Assembly (NCBI GenBank): GCA_965116165.1
Contig: OZ220484.1
Span: 868,001-932,000, forward strand
DNA length: 64,000 nt
Source of the DNA: Azophilus sp965116165
Lineage (GTDB): Bacteria > Pseudomonadota > Gammaproteobacteria > Pseudomonadales > Azotimanducaceae
Direction of reading: 5' to 3'
This document shows, piece after piece, positions 51,101 through 63,100 of this stretch (the stretch's first letter is position 1; every line of letters begins with the position of its first letter). The translations under genes were made by a program, and so were the position numbers. The notes below the pieces were generated by a model that was not told where the DNA came from, ran no database searches, and saw nothing but the letters and a program-made list of their open reading frames with translations.

Positions 51101-54100
51101 TGCCGGTCGCCTCGAGTCTCGACTCGCCGCCGGCAAAGGCCACGCGACTGTCGGTCGTGCGCAGGACGTTCAACCGCAGCGTAAGGGTCTCGTCGTCCTC
51201 TTCGACCTCGTCGCCCAGTATCTTCACCGTCACCGTCTTGCTCAGCGCCGCGCCGGTCGCGTTCGCCGCAAACACCAGTTTCCGTCTCTGGAAACCGATG
51301 AAGTCCCGGCCGGCCCCCCTGCCTCCCTTGGCCGTATCGCCCGAGCCCTTGGCCCAGGCCGTCGCCTGAATCTCGACCCGGTGACTCGGCGAACCGCTCA
51401 GCGTCACCGTGAAGTTCATGTCCGTCTCGCCGGAGTCGCCCTCCATGACACTCGCGTCCGCCACCGAAATCGTCAGAGCCGCAGCCACGGTCTGCGTCAC
51501 CGTCAACACCACATCCTTCGTGTCCGTGTTGCCGTTGCCGTCCGACGCCGTCACCGTCATCGTGTACGTGCCCGGCGCCGTCGTCGTGAAGGTGAGCTGC
51601 GCCGCATTCAGCGCCGTGCCGTTCGGAATCGCCGGCGTCGTCTCGCCCGCCTTGCGCGTCCACGCGTACGTCACCGTGTCCCCGTCGCCGTCCGTCGCCG
51701 ACGCCGTGATGTCCACATCCTCGCCCACCGTCACCGTCTGGGCCGTCAGCGACGCCAGCACCGGCGAAGCGTCGTCGTCCTCGATCGTGCCGCTCGCCGT
51801 GGCCGGGTCCGGCAGCGTCGCGCCGACCGCATCGCTCAGCCTCAGCACCACCGTCTCGTCGGTCTCGTCGGACTCGTCGCCGGTCACCGCAACCGTCACC
51901 GTCTTTGCCAGGGCCGCCCCGGTGCTGCCGGCGGCAAAGGTCAGAGTGCCAGCCGCCACGGCGGTGAAATCCGTCCCCGAGGTCGCCGTCGAGGCGCCGT
52001 CCACCGCGTAACCCACCGTCACCCGCCGGCCGCTGGTCGCGCCCAGCGTCACCGTGAACACCATGTTCGTGCTGCCCGAATCGCCCTCCGTCACCGCCGC
52101 CGGCGCCGCGATCGACAGGACCGGCGGATCGTCGTTGTCGGTGATCGTGCCCGTTGCGGTGGCGTCGGACAGCGTCACCCCGGACGACGGATCCGACAGC
52201 GTCACCGTGAACGTCTCGTCCGGCTCGTCCACGGCGTCGTCCGTCACCGACACCGTGATCGTCGCGCTGCTCGCGTTCGCCGCGATCGTCGCTGACGTCG
52301 CCGTCGTCACCGCCGTGAAGTCCGCGCCCGCCGTCGCGGTATCGCCGCTCGCCGCCGTCACCCTGTACTTGAAGCTGATCCCCGAGGCGGGCGCCGGCGC
52401 CGCCGTCACCGTGAACGCGAACGTGCCGTCCTCCGCCGCCGTCACGTCCGCGATGCTCAGAGCCGGCGGCACCGGCGTCGCCTTCACATGGTCCGACCAC
52501 GAAGACTGCACCGTGCCCGCCCGCGCGAACATCCGGAACGTGTATTCCGTGCCGTTCGTCAGACTCGACACCACCGTGCTCGTCGTGCTCCCACCCGTCA
52601 CGATCTGCGTCGATGTCCAGCTCGTGCCGCCGTCGCTGCTCGACTGGTAGCCCCACGCCGTCACGCCCGAACCCGGCTGCGAAGGCCAGCTCAGCGTCAC
52701 CCGACCGTCGCCCGCCGTCGCCGTCACCACCGGCTTCACCAGCACCAGGGGCGTCGCCGTCGCCACCGGCGACGACACACCCACGCCGCCGCTGTTCTTC
52801 GCGCGGATACGGAAACGGTACGTGCTGCCGTTGTCCAGACTCGTCACCGTGTGACTCGTCGTGCTCGCGTCCGAACCCGAGATCGGTGTCCACGAACCCC
52901 AGGTCTCACCCTGCTTGCCGTTGCGCAACTGCCAGACGCTGATGCTCGCGTCCTCCGGATCGTCCCACGTCAACTCCACCCGGGCGTTGCCGGGACTCGC
53001 GCTGAAGTTCGTCGGCGCGGCCGGCGCCGGCGGCTGCGGCGTCGCCTTCACGAAGTCCGACCACGCCGACTGCGCGCCCGGACCCACCGCCGCGAACATC
53101 CGGAACGTGTACTCCGTGTCGTTCTCAAGACCCGTCACCACCGTGCTCGTCGCGCTCGCGCCCGTCACCGTCTGCGACGCGCTCCACGTCGAACCGCCGT
53201 CGCTGCTGTACTGGTACGTCCAGGTCGCGATCGCTATCCCCGGCTGCAACCGCCAGCCCAGCGTCACCCGACCGTCGCCAGCCGTCGCCGTCAGCACCGG
53301 CTTCGCAGGATTCGCCCGCGGCGTCGCCGTCGCCACCGACGACTGCGCGCCGTCGCCGCTGGGGTTCACCGCGCGGATGCGGAAACTGTACGCGCTGCCG
53401 TTCTCCAGACCCGACACCGTGTGGTCCGTCGTCTCCGCGTCCGAATCGGCAATCGCCGTCCACGAACCCCAGGCGTTGCTCCCCTCCTTCTGCCGCAGCT
53501 CGTAACCCGTGATCGAAGCGTCCTCCGGATCGTCCCACGACAGAGCCGCCCGGGCGTTCCCCGCCGTCGCCTCGAAACCCGACGGCGCCGACGGCAGCGA
53601 GTCGTCGTCCGTGATCGTGCCCGTCGCCGACGCATCGGAAATCGTCACTCCGGCAGACGGCGACGACAGCGTCACCGTGAACGTCTCGGCGCCCTCCACC
53701 AGGACATCGTCCGTCAACGACACCGTGATCGTCGCGCTGGTCGCCGACGCCGCGATCGTCGCCTCGGTCGCCGACGACACCCCGGTGAAGTCCGTACCCG
53801 CAGTCGCCGTGTCCCCGCTCTCCGCCGTCACCGTGTACCGGAACGTGATCGGCGAACTCGGCGCCGGAGTCGCCGTCACCGTGAACGACATCGTCCCCGC
53901 GGCCTCCGCCGCCGCCGCATCCGCGATGCTCAGCGAAACCGCGGTCGTTGTCGCCGCCGTCGGCGTCGCCGTGATCCCGGCGGCAGCCTTGCCGAACTCA
54001 CTCAGGGTCTCCGCCCGAACCTGGAACGTGTACTTCGTACCGTTCTTCAGACCCGTCACCGTGTGGGTCGTCGTGCTCGCGTCGCCGGAAACAGCCTGCC

Positions 54101-57100
54101 AGTTGCCGTACGCGCCGGCGCCCGCCTTCTGACGGTAGTTCCAGCGGCGGATGCGGTCGTCATCCGAACTGTCCCACGACAGCGTCACCCGACCGTCGCC
54201 CGATGTCGCCGTGAAACCCGTCGGCGCCGCGGGCGGACCCCGTACCGGCGTCGCCGTCACCTCCGACGACGCACCCTTGCCGCCGGCGTTCTCCGCCCGA
54301 ACCTGGAACGTGTACTCCGTGCCGTTCACAAGACCCGTCACCGTGTGGCTCGTCGTCCCCGCGCCGGAACCGTCGATCGCCGTCCAATCGCCGTATGCGC
54401 CCCCATCCGGCTTCAGACGGTACTCCCAGCCGGTGATCGTCCTGTCCCCCTGATCACGCCACCGCAACGCCACCTGACTGTCGCCGTCACTCGTCGCCAG
54501 GCCCTGCGGAGCCCCGGGCGGCGTCAGCGGCGTCGCCGACACCCGCGGCGACCAGTGGCCGCCCACGGTGCCGAACGCGCGCACCTGGAAGTGATAGGCG
54601 GAACTGTTCGTCAGGCCCGTCACCACCACGCTCGTCGTCTCCGCATCGGAACCGGACACGTCCATCGCCGCGCCCCAGGCGCTCGCGCCGGCCAGCTTCC
54701 CGCGGTACTGCCACTTCGTGATCGAAGCGTTGCCCGGGTCCGCCCACGACAGCGTCACCCGACCGTTGCCCGCCTTCGCGCCCACCCCCGTCGGCCTCGC
54801 GAACGGCTCGACGCTCGGCGTCGCGCTCAGGCCCGTCGAAGCCGGACCCGCGCCCTGGTCGTTCACTGCCCGCACCTGGAACGTGTACGGCGTACCGTTC
54901 GTCAGACCGGTGAACACATGACTCGTCGTCGCCGCATCGGAACCCGGGATGTTCATCCACGTACCAGGCCAGTTGCCGGCGCTGTCCAGCTTCCGCCGCG
55001 ACTGCCACTTCGTGACGCTCGGGTCCCCGAGGGCGCGCCAGATCACCCGCACCTGACCGTCGCCCGGCTCGCTGGACGTCAGCTCCGGCTGCAAGGGAAC
55101 ACCCGCTGTCGGCGTCGCCGTCACTGCCGAAGAGGCCGCGCTGGCGGCGCTGCCGCTCCTCGAGCGAATCTGGAACGAGTACTCCGTGCCGTTGCTCAAC
55201 CCCGGCGCCGAGTAGCTGGTCGTGGCCGCCCCGGAACCGCTCATCGCCGTCCACTCGCCGTAGTTCCCGCCGTCAGGCTTCTGACGGTACTCCCAGCCCG
55301 TCAGCGTCGGATTCGCCGCGTCCGTCCAGCTCAGCTTCGCGTGCCGGTTGCCCGCCGCCGCCGCCAGACCCGCCGGCTGCGCCAGCGGACCGAACCAGAT
55401 GTGAGCGACCACCGATTCCGGACCCGCCTTCGCCCCGTTGAGCGCGCGCACCCGCACGTTGCGCAATCCCGTCAACGGCGGAAGGCCCGGCGGCGACAGG
55501 TTGAACGCCCTGAAGACCGTCTGCGGCTGATCGCTGTTGGACAGGGCCAGGTTCCCCAGGGCAACCCAGGACACGTCGCTCCACGCCTGGGCGGCGGTCT
55601 TGACCTGCATCTCCGCCTTCGGAACCGGCCCGCAGTTGGCCGGCACGCTCACCGTCAAGAACAGTATTCTCCGATTCCGCTGGCTCAACGACGAAATCGC
55701 GATCCTGCACGGCGCCGCGGTCGACGGCGTCGTGTCCGTCACCGTCACCGACACATCCTCGATGCTCAGCGATGAACCGTAGTTCGTGTCCGTGCTCGAC
55801 GCCGCGTGCGTCAGCGTCGCCGCGTCGTTCGTCGTGTCCGTATCGGACCCGGCGTTCACCGTCACCGTCTGCGCCGTGCCGTAGTTCGACGGCGTGAACA
55901 CGAGCGGTGAACCCGTCACCGTCACCTCGCCCGACTCGCCGCCCACCGTCACCGTCACGTCCGCCGTCGGCTCCGTGTCCAGCTTCACCGTGTACTCGCC
56001 GCTGCTGCCCTCGGCCACCGTCAGCGACGTCGGCGAGACCGTCACCCCCGCCGTGTCGTTGTCCGTGATCGTCCCCGTTGCGGTGGCGTCGCCGATCTCC
56101 GCGTTGTCGGACGGCTCCGACAGCGTCACCGTGAACGTCTCGTCCGACTCGTCGAGGGCGTCGTCCGTCACCGACACCGTGATCGTCGTGCTCGTCGCGT
56201 TCGCCGCGATGGTCGCCGCGGCGGCCGTCGTCACCGCCGTGAAGTCCGTGTCCGCCGTCGCCGTGTCGCCGCTCTCCGCCGTCACCGTGTACTTGAACGT
56301 CACCTCGGCCGAAGGCGCCGGATCCGCCGTCACCGTGAACGTGAAGGTCCCGTCCTCCGCCGCCGACACGTCCGCGATGCTCAGCGACACCGTCGGCGTT
56401 GTTGTCGCCGCCGTCACCGTGATCGCTACCGTCCCGGTGTCCTCGTTGCCGTTGCCGTCCGAGGCCGTCACCGTCATCGTGTACGTGCCCGGCGCCGTCG
56501 TCGTGAACGTCAGTTGATCCTCGTCCAGCGCCGTGCCGTTCGGGAGCGGCGGCGTTGTCTCGCCCGCCTTGCGCGTCCACTCGTACGTCACCGTGTCGCC
56601 GTCGCCGTCCGTCGCCGACGCCGTGATGTCCACGTCCTCGCCCGCCGTCACCGCCTGGGCCGTCAGCGCCGCCAGCACCGGCGAAGCGTCGTCGTCCGTG
56701 ATCGTGCCGCTCGCCGTCGCCGGGTCCGGCAGGGTCGCGCCAACCGCATTGCTCAGCTTCAGCACCACCGTCTCGTCCGACTCGTCCAGCTCGTCGCCGG
56801 TCACCGCCACAGTCACCGTCTTTGCCAGGGCCGCCCCAGTGCTGCCCGCGGCAAAGGTCAGCGTGCCGCCCGCCAGGGCCGTGAAGTCCGCCCCCGAGGT
56901 CGCCGTCGAAGTGCTGTCCACCGCGTAGTCCACCGTCACCCGCCGACCGCTGGTCGCGCCCAGCGTCACCGTGAACACCATGTTCGTGCTACCCGAATCG
57001 CCCTCCGCAACCGCCGCCGGCGCCGCGATCGACAGGGCCGGCGGATCGTCGTTGTCGGTGATCGTCCCCGTTGCGGTGGCGTCGGACAGAGTCGCCCCCG

Positions 57101-60100
57101 ACGACGGCTCCGACAGCGTCACCGTGAACGTCTCGTCCGACTCGTCGAGGGCGTCGTCCGTCACCGACACCGTGATCGTCGCGCTGCTTGCGTTCGCCGC
57201 GATCGTCGCCGCGGTGGCCGTCGTCACCGCCGTGAAGTCCGTGTCCGCCGTCGCCGTGTCGCCGCTCTCCGCCGTCACCGTGTACTTGAACGTCACTTCC
57301 GAGGATGACGCCGGCGCAGCCGTCACCGTGAATGTGAACGTCCCGTCCTCCGCCGCCGTCACGTCCGCGATGCTCAGCGCGGGGGACTGCGGCGGGTCGG
57401 TCAGCGTGCCGTCGGCGGTCTTGTCGGTCCCGAGCGCGTAGCCGGTCCCGTCGTTCAGCGTGATCGTGTAGGTCTCCGCGCCCTCCGTATCCGAGTCGGC
57501 GCTGGTCGGGATCGTTACCGTCCCCGTCGTGCCGGCGGTGTTGCCGAAGGACGCGGTGAAGTTGCGCGGGCCCAGCGTGCCCGGGATGTCGTCCGCGTCG
57601 AAACCGCTCGAACCCCGATCCGAAAGCGTCAGGCTCACCGGCAGATCGCCCGTCAGCGCGCGGTCCGACGTCACCGTCAGGCTGATGTCCGAGCCCTCCG
57701 TCACCGCTGCCGGATCCGTCGAAAGCTGCAGCGTCGGCGTCGTGTCGGTCACCGTCACCGAGACACCGTCGATGTCCAGGGAGGCGCCGTAGTCCGTGTC
57801 GGTGCTGGACGCCGCATGCGTCAGCGTCGCCGTGTCGTCCGTCGTGTCCTCGTCGGACCCGGCGTTCACCGTCACCGTCTGCGCCGTGCCGAAGTTCGAC
57901 GGCGTGAACGTCAGCGGCGAACCGGCCACCGTCACCTCGCCCGATTCGCCGCCCACCGTCACCGTCACGTTCGCCGACGGCGCCGTGTCCAGCTTCACCG
58001 TGTACTCGCCGCTGGCGCCTTCCTCCACCGTCAGTTCGGTCGCAGAGATCGTCACGCCGGGGGCGGGGGGCGCGCCGACCGTCACCGCCACCGTGCCCGC
58101 GGGATCGAGCAGCGCCAGCGCCGGGAAGCGGACGGCGTGGTCGATGGCGGCGCTGCCGGCGGCAACGCCCGTGATCGTCACCGGCTGCGCGGTCCGGGCG
58201 TCGGCCCGGGTGAACGTCAGCGAGGACGGGCTTGTCCGCACACCGCTGCCGCTCGTCAGCGTCACCTCCGCCGTCCGGTCCAGGTACGGCAGCGCCGCGG
58301 CGCTCAGCCTCACGCCGTAGGTGATGCTGGCGCCCTGCGCCACGCTGGCGTTCCAGGCAACGCTGGCGCTGCCCGTCCTCGTGATCCCGCCGCCGCTGAA
58401 TTCAAGACCGAGGTTGTCGGTGTTGACGACGCTCACCTCCGCCAGCTCCGACCACGGACCGAAGGTCTCCTCCTCGCCTCCGCCAAACTCGGGCCGGATC
58501 GGGACGGTTGTCACCGCCCGGACCTGATACTGACCCACGCCCCCGTGCAACGTGGTCCTCTTGTTCAGGGTGACGGATCGGGTCGACGCCGTGCTGTTCC
58601 TGACATCGAACGGGTTCCAGCCGCGCCAGCTCCGCTCCTTGTTCTTGAACCGGTACTGCCACTTGTCGATCTCGGAGTCGGTCCGGGCGGTCCACCGCAG
58701 CGTGATCGCGTCTTCAACCGCCGTGATGCGCAGCGAGGTCGGCCTGGCGATGCCCTCGTCGTCGTCGCCGATCGTTCCGGTCGCGGTGGCGTCCGTGATC
58801 GTCACGCCGGACGATGGCTCGGACAGCGTCACCGTGAACGTCTCGTCGCCCTCGACCTCGGTGTCCTGGAGGAGCGACACGATGATCGTCGTGCTCGTCG
58901 CGTTCGCCGCGATCGTCGCCGTTGCCGCCGTCGTCACCGCCGTGAAGTCCGAGCCCGCGGTCGCGGTGTCGCCGCTCTCCGCCGTCACCGTGTACTTGAA
59001 CGTGATCGGCGAGGACGGCGCCGGATCCGCGATCACCGTGAACGACATCGTTTCGCCCTCCGGCGCCGTCTTGTCCTCGACGATCAGCGCGACCGTACCG
59101 GTGCCCAGGGCCGGCGTGCCGTCGTTCAGCGTGCCGTCGGCCGTGTTGTTGTCCTCGTCGACCGCGTAGCCGGCGCCCTCGTTCAGGGTGATCCGGTAGG
59201 TCTCCTGGCCCTCCGTGCTGTAATCCGTGCGGGTCGGGATCGTCACCGTGCCTGTTGTGCTCAAGGCGGCGCCGAAGGACGCGATGAAGTTGCGCGGACC
59301 CAGGGCGCCCCGAATGTCGTCCGCGTCGAAACCGCTCGTGTCACGGTCCTCAAGCGTCAGGCTCACCGCCAGACCGCCCGCCAGCGCCTTGTCCGACGTC
59401 ACCTTCAGACTGATCGCCGCCCCCTCGGTCACCGCCGCCGGAACGTGAGACAGGGACAGCGTCGGCGTCGTGTCCGTCACCGTCACCGATACGGACGGGG
59501 CCGCGCTCACACTGCCGTAGCCGGTCACGGCATGACTCACCGCGACGCTCTCGTCGCCGGTGTCGCCATCCGGCACCGCCGCGACCGTCACCGTCCGGGG
59601 CCTGTTCCAGTTGAAGCGGGTAAAGGTCAGCGGATCGGACACCGTCGCCGCTCCGGTGTCGCTGCTGCCCGGCGTGACCGTCACATCGCCCGCCGGCCGG
59701 GAGTCCAGCACCACGGTGTAGTTGGCGGTGCTGCTTTCCGTCACCGTCAGCTCGGAGACGGAAACCGTCACGCCGGGCGCCGGATCGTCGTCGTCCGTGA
59801 TCGTGCCGCTCGCCGTCGCCGTGCCGATGCTGGCGTTGGTCGCGTTCGACAGCTTCAGCACCACCGTCTCGTTGTCCTCGTCCAGCTCGTCGCCCGTCAC
59901 CGACACCGTGATCGTCTTGCTGGTGTCGCCCGCCGCGAACGTCAGCGTGCCGGCGCCGCCCGTGAAGTCGGTGCTCGCCGTCGCCGTCGAAGTCGCATCC
60001 ACCGCGTAGTCCACGGTCACCGCACGGCCGCTGGCCGCATCCAGCGTGACCGTGAAGATCATGTCCGTGCTGCCCGAATCGCCCTCCGTCACCGCCGCCG

Positions 60101-63100
60101 GATCCGCGATGGCCAGGGCCGGCGGATCGTCGTCGTCCTCGATCGTGCCCGTTGCGGTGGCGTCAGAGAGCGTCACCCCGGAGGACGGCTCCGACAGCTT
60201 CACCGTGAAGGTCTCGTCGGCCTCGTCCAGGGCGTCGTCGGTCACCGAGACCGTGATCGTCGTGCTGCTCGCGTTCGCCGCGATGGTCGCCGCGGTCGCC
60301 GTCGCCACCGCCGTGAAGTCCGTGTCCGCTGTCGCCGTGTCGCCGCTCTCCGCGGTCACGGTGTACTTGAACGTCACCTGCGAGGACGGCGCCGGAGCGG
60401 CCGTCACGGTGAACGTGAAGGTGCCGTTCTCGGCCGCCGTCACGTCCGCGATGCTCAGCGCGGGGGACTGCGGCGGGTCGTTCAGCGTGCCGTCGGCGGT
60501 CTTGTCGGTGCCGAGCGCGTAGCCGGCCCCGTCGTTCAGCGTGATCGTGTAGGTCTCCGCGCCCTCCGTATCCGAGTCCGTGCTGGTCGGAATCGTCACC
60601 GTGCCGGTCGTGCCGGCGGTGACGCCAAACGAAGCAGTGAAGTCGCGCGGACCGAGCGTGCCCGGGATGTCGTCCGCGTCGAAACCGCTCGAACCCCGAT
60701 CCGAAAGCGTCAGGCTCACCGGCAGATCGCCCGTCAGCGCGCGGTCCGACGTCACCGTCAGGCTGATGTCCGAACCCTCCGTCACCGCCGCCGGATCCGT
60801 CGAAAGCTGCAAGGTCGGCGTCGTGTCGGTCACCGTTACCGTGACGTCGTCGATGCCCAGCGACGAGCCGTAGTCCGTGTCGGCGCTGGCCGCCGCATGC
60901 GTCAGCGTCGCCGTGTCGTCCGTCGTGTCCTCGTCGGCCCCGGCGTTCACCGTCACCGTCTGCGCCGTGCCGTAGTTCGACGGCGTGAACGTCAGCGAGG
61001 ACGGGTCCACCGTCACCTCGCCCGATTCGCCGCCCACTGTCACCGTCACGTTCGCCGACGGCGCCGTGTCCAGCTTCACCGTGTACTCGCCGCTGTCGCC
61101 CTCTTCGATCGTCAGTGCAGTCGGGGAGATGGTCACGCCCGCCGCGCCGACCGGCGTTGCCGTCACACTGTCCGAAATCGCTCCGTTTCCGACATCGTTC
61201 ACCGCCCGGATCCTGAACGTGTAAGAGACGTTGTTGGTCAGACCACTTACCGTGTGGCTCGTGGTCGCAGCGCCAGCCCCTGGCATGGTCATCCACCCAC
61301 CGTAGCCGCCCCCGGCCTTCTGCTGATACTGCCAACTTGTGATGCCGGGGTTGTTCGGGTTGTCCCATGACAACGTCACTTGACCGTCAGCCGGGTCAAC
61401 GGCGAAACCCGTCGGTTTGACGGGAACGGTTGCGGGGTCGTTCAACGCGCCCTCGACTGTCTTGTCGGCGCCGAGCGCATAGCCGGTCCCGTCGTTCAGC
61501 GTGATCGTGTAGGTTTCCAGACCCTCCGCATCCATATCGGTGTTCGTCCCGATCACTACCGTGCCCGTCGTGCTCGGGGTCGTGCCGAAGGACGCGGCGA
61601 GATTGCGCGGACCCAGCGAGCCAACGATGTCGTCCGCGTCAAAGCCGCTCGCGCCGCGGTCGGCCAGCGTCAGGTTCACCATCAGATCGCCCGTGAGCTG
61701 CCGGTCGGAGGTCACCGTCAGACTGATGTCCGCCCCCTCTGTCACCGCCGCAGGGTCGGCAACGAGTGTGAGGATTGGCGTCGTCTCGGTGATCGACACA
61801 TCTACCGATGCGATCGTCGCCCCATCGTAGCCGCCGCCCGCAGCGCTGTGCGTCAGGGTCACGTCGGGGTCTTCAGTCGTGTCCTCATCGGCAGCAACCA
61901 CTACCGTTATCGTCTGCGGGACACTGTAGTTCGAGGCGCTAAACCTGATCGGAGGACCCGTCACCGTCACATCGCTTGAAGAGGCGCCGCTCACGGTCAG
62001 CGTGACATCGCCGGACGGCTCGGAGGTCAGCGCTACCGTATAGGTGTCGCTACTGCCCTCCGCCACTTCCAGGCGGGTCCTGGAAACAGTGGCGGCATTG
62101 GAGACGGTGATCACCACATCTTCGGTGTCCATGTTGCCGTTGCCGTCACTGGCCGTCACTGTCATCGTGTACGTGCCCACAGCCGGCGGCGTGAATGCCA
62201 ACCGCGCCTGATTCAGCGCCGTGCCGCCCGGCAACGCAGGAGTCGTCTCGCTGGAATCGCGCGCCCAGGCGTAGGTGATCGCGTCCCCGTCCGCGTCCGT
62301 CGCCGCAGCCGCGATGTCCACCGTCTGCCCCAGCTTGACGGCGGCAGCGTCAATCGCCCCCAGCACAGGCGAGGCGTCATCGTCCGTGATCGTCACCGTG
62401 GTCACGGCATTGCCCAGCTCGGGGTTATCCCCGGACCGGCTTGCACCCGCCAGCGCAATCGTCACCGTGAAGGTCTCATCAGGCTCATCCAGCGCGTCGT
62501 CCGTGATCGGAATCACGATGTCCACGGTCGTAGCGGCGGTCGGGAAATCCACGGACGTCACGGCGTCATTGTCATAGTCACCGTCCTGCGGTTCCGCAGC
62601 GCCCGTCGCCGCGCCACCATACATGACATTGAACGTCGCCGGATTGTCGAATGCCCTGGAGGCGGTGATCCGCACCGTCGCGCTGCCCGCCCCCTCGGCC
62701 ACCGTCAGCGTCGCCGGTACCGACACTGTCCTGGTGGACGGCGTCGCCGTCACCTCGTCGGAGGCAGCGCCTTCATCATCGGGATTCACCGCCCTGTTCA
62801 CTGCGCGCACCTTGAAGGCGTACACCGAGCCGTTGGTCAGACTCGTCACCACATGACGGGTAGTAGACGCGTCGGAGTCGGGAATGGCCGTCCAGTTGCC
62901 GTAGTTGCCGTTGCCCTCTTTCTGCTGGTATTCCCATCCGGTGATGCTGGCGTTGTTCGGATTGTTCCAGGACAGCGTGATCCGACTGTCCCCGGCGGTG
63001 GCGGTCAGACCCGTCGGCCTGGCGGGGTTCGGAACCGGGGTCGCCGGGACAGTCGCAATGTTGCCCGGGAAACTGCCATCAAACCCGGCAACCTGAAAAT

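Noticed and set aside
52488..61370. Very long + strand frames (about 1,100-1,200 codons) opposite the giant gene
   Set aside because: Same reason: they arise from strong codon bias of the minus-strand repeats and contain only low-complexity Arg/His/Pro text.
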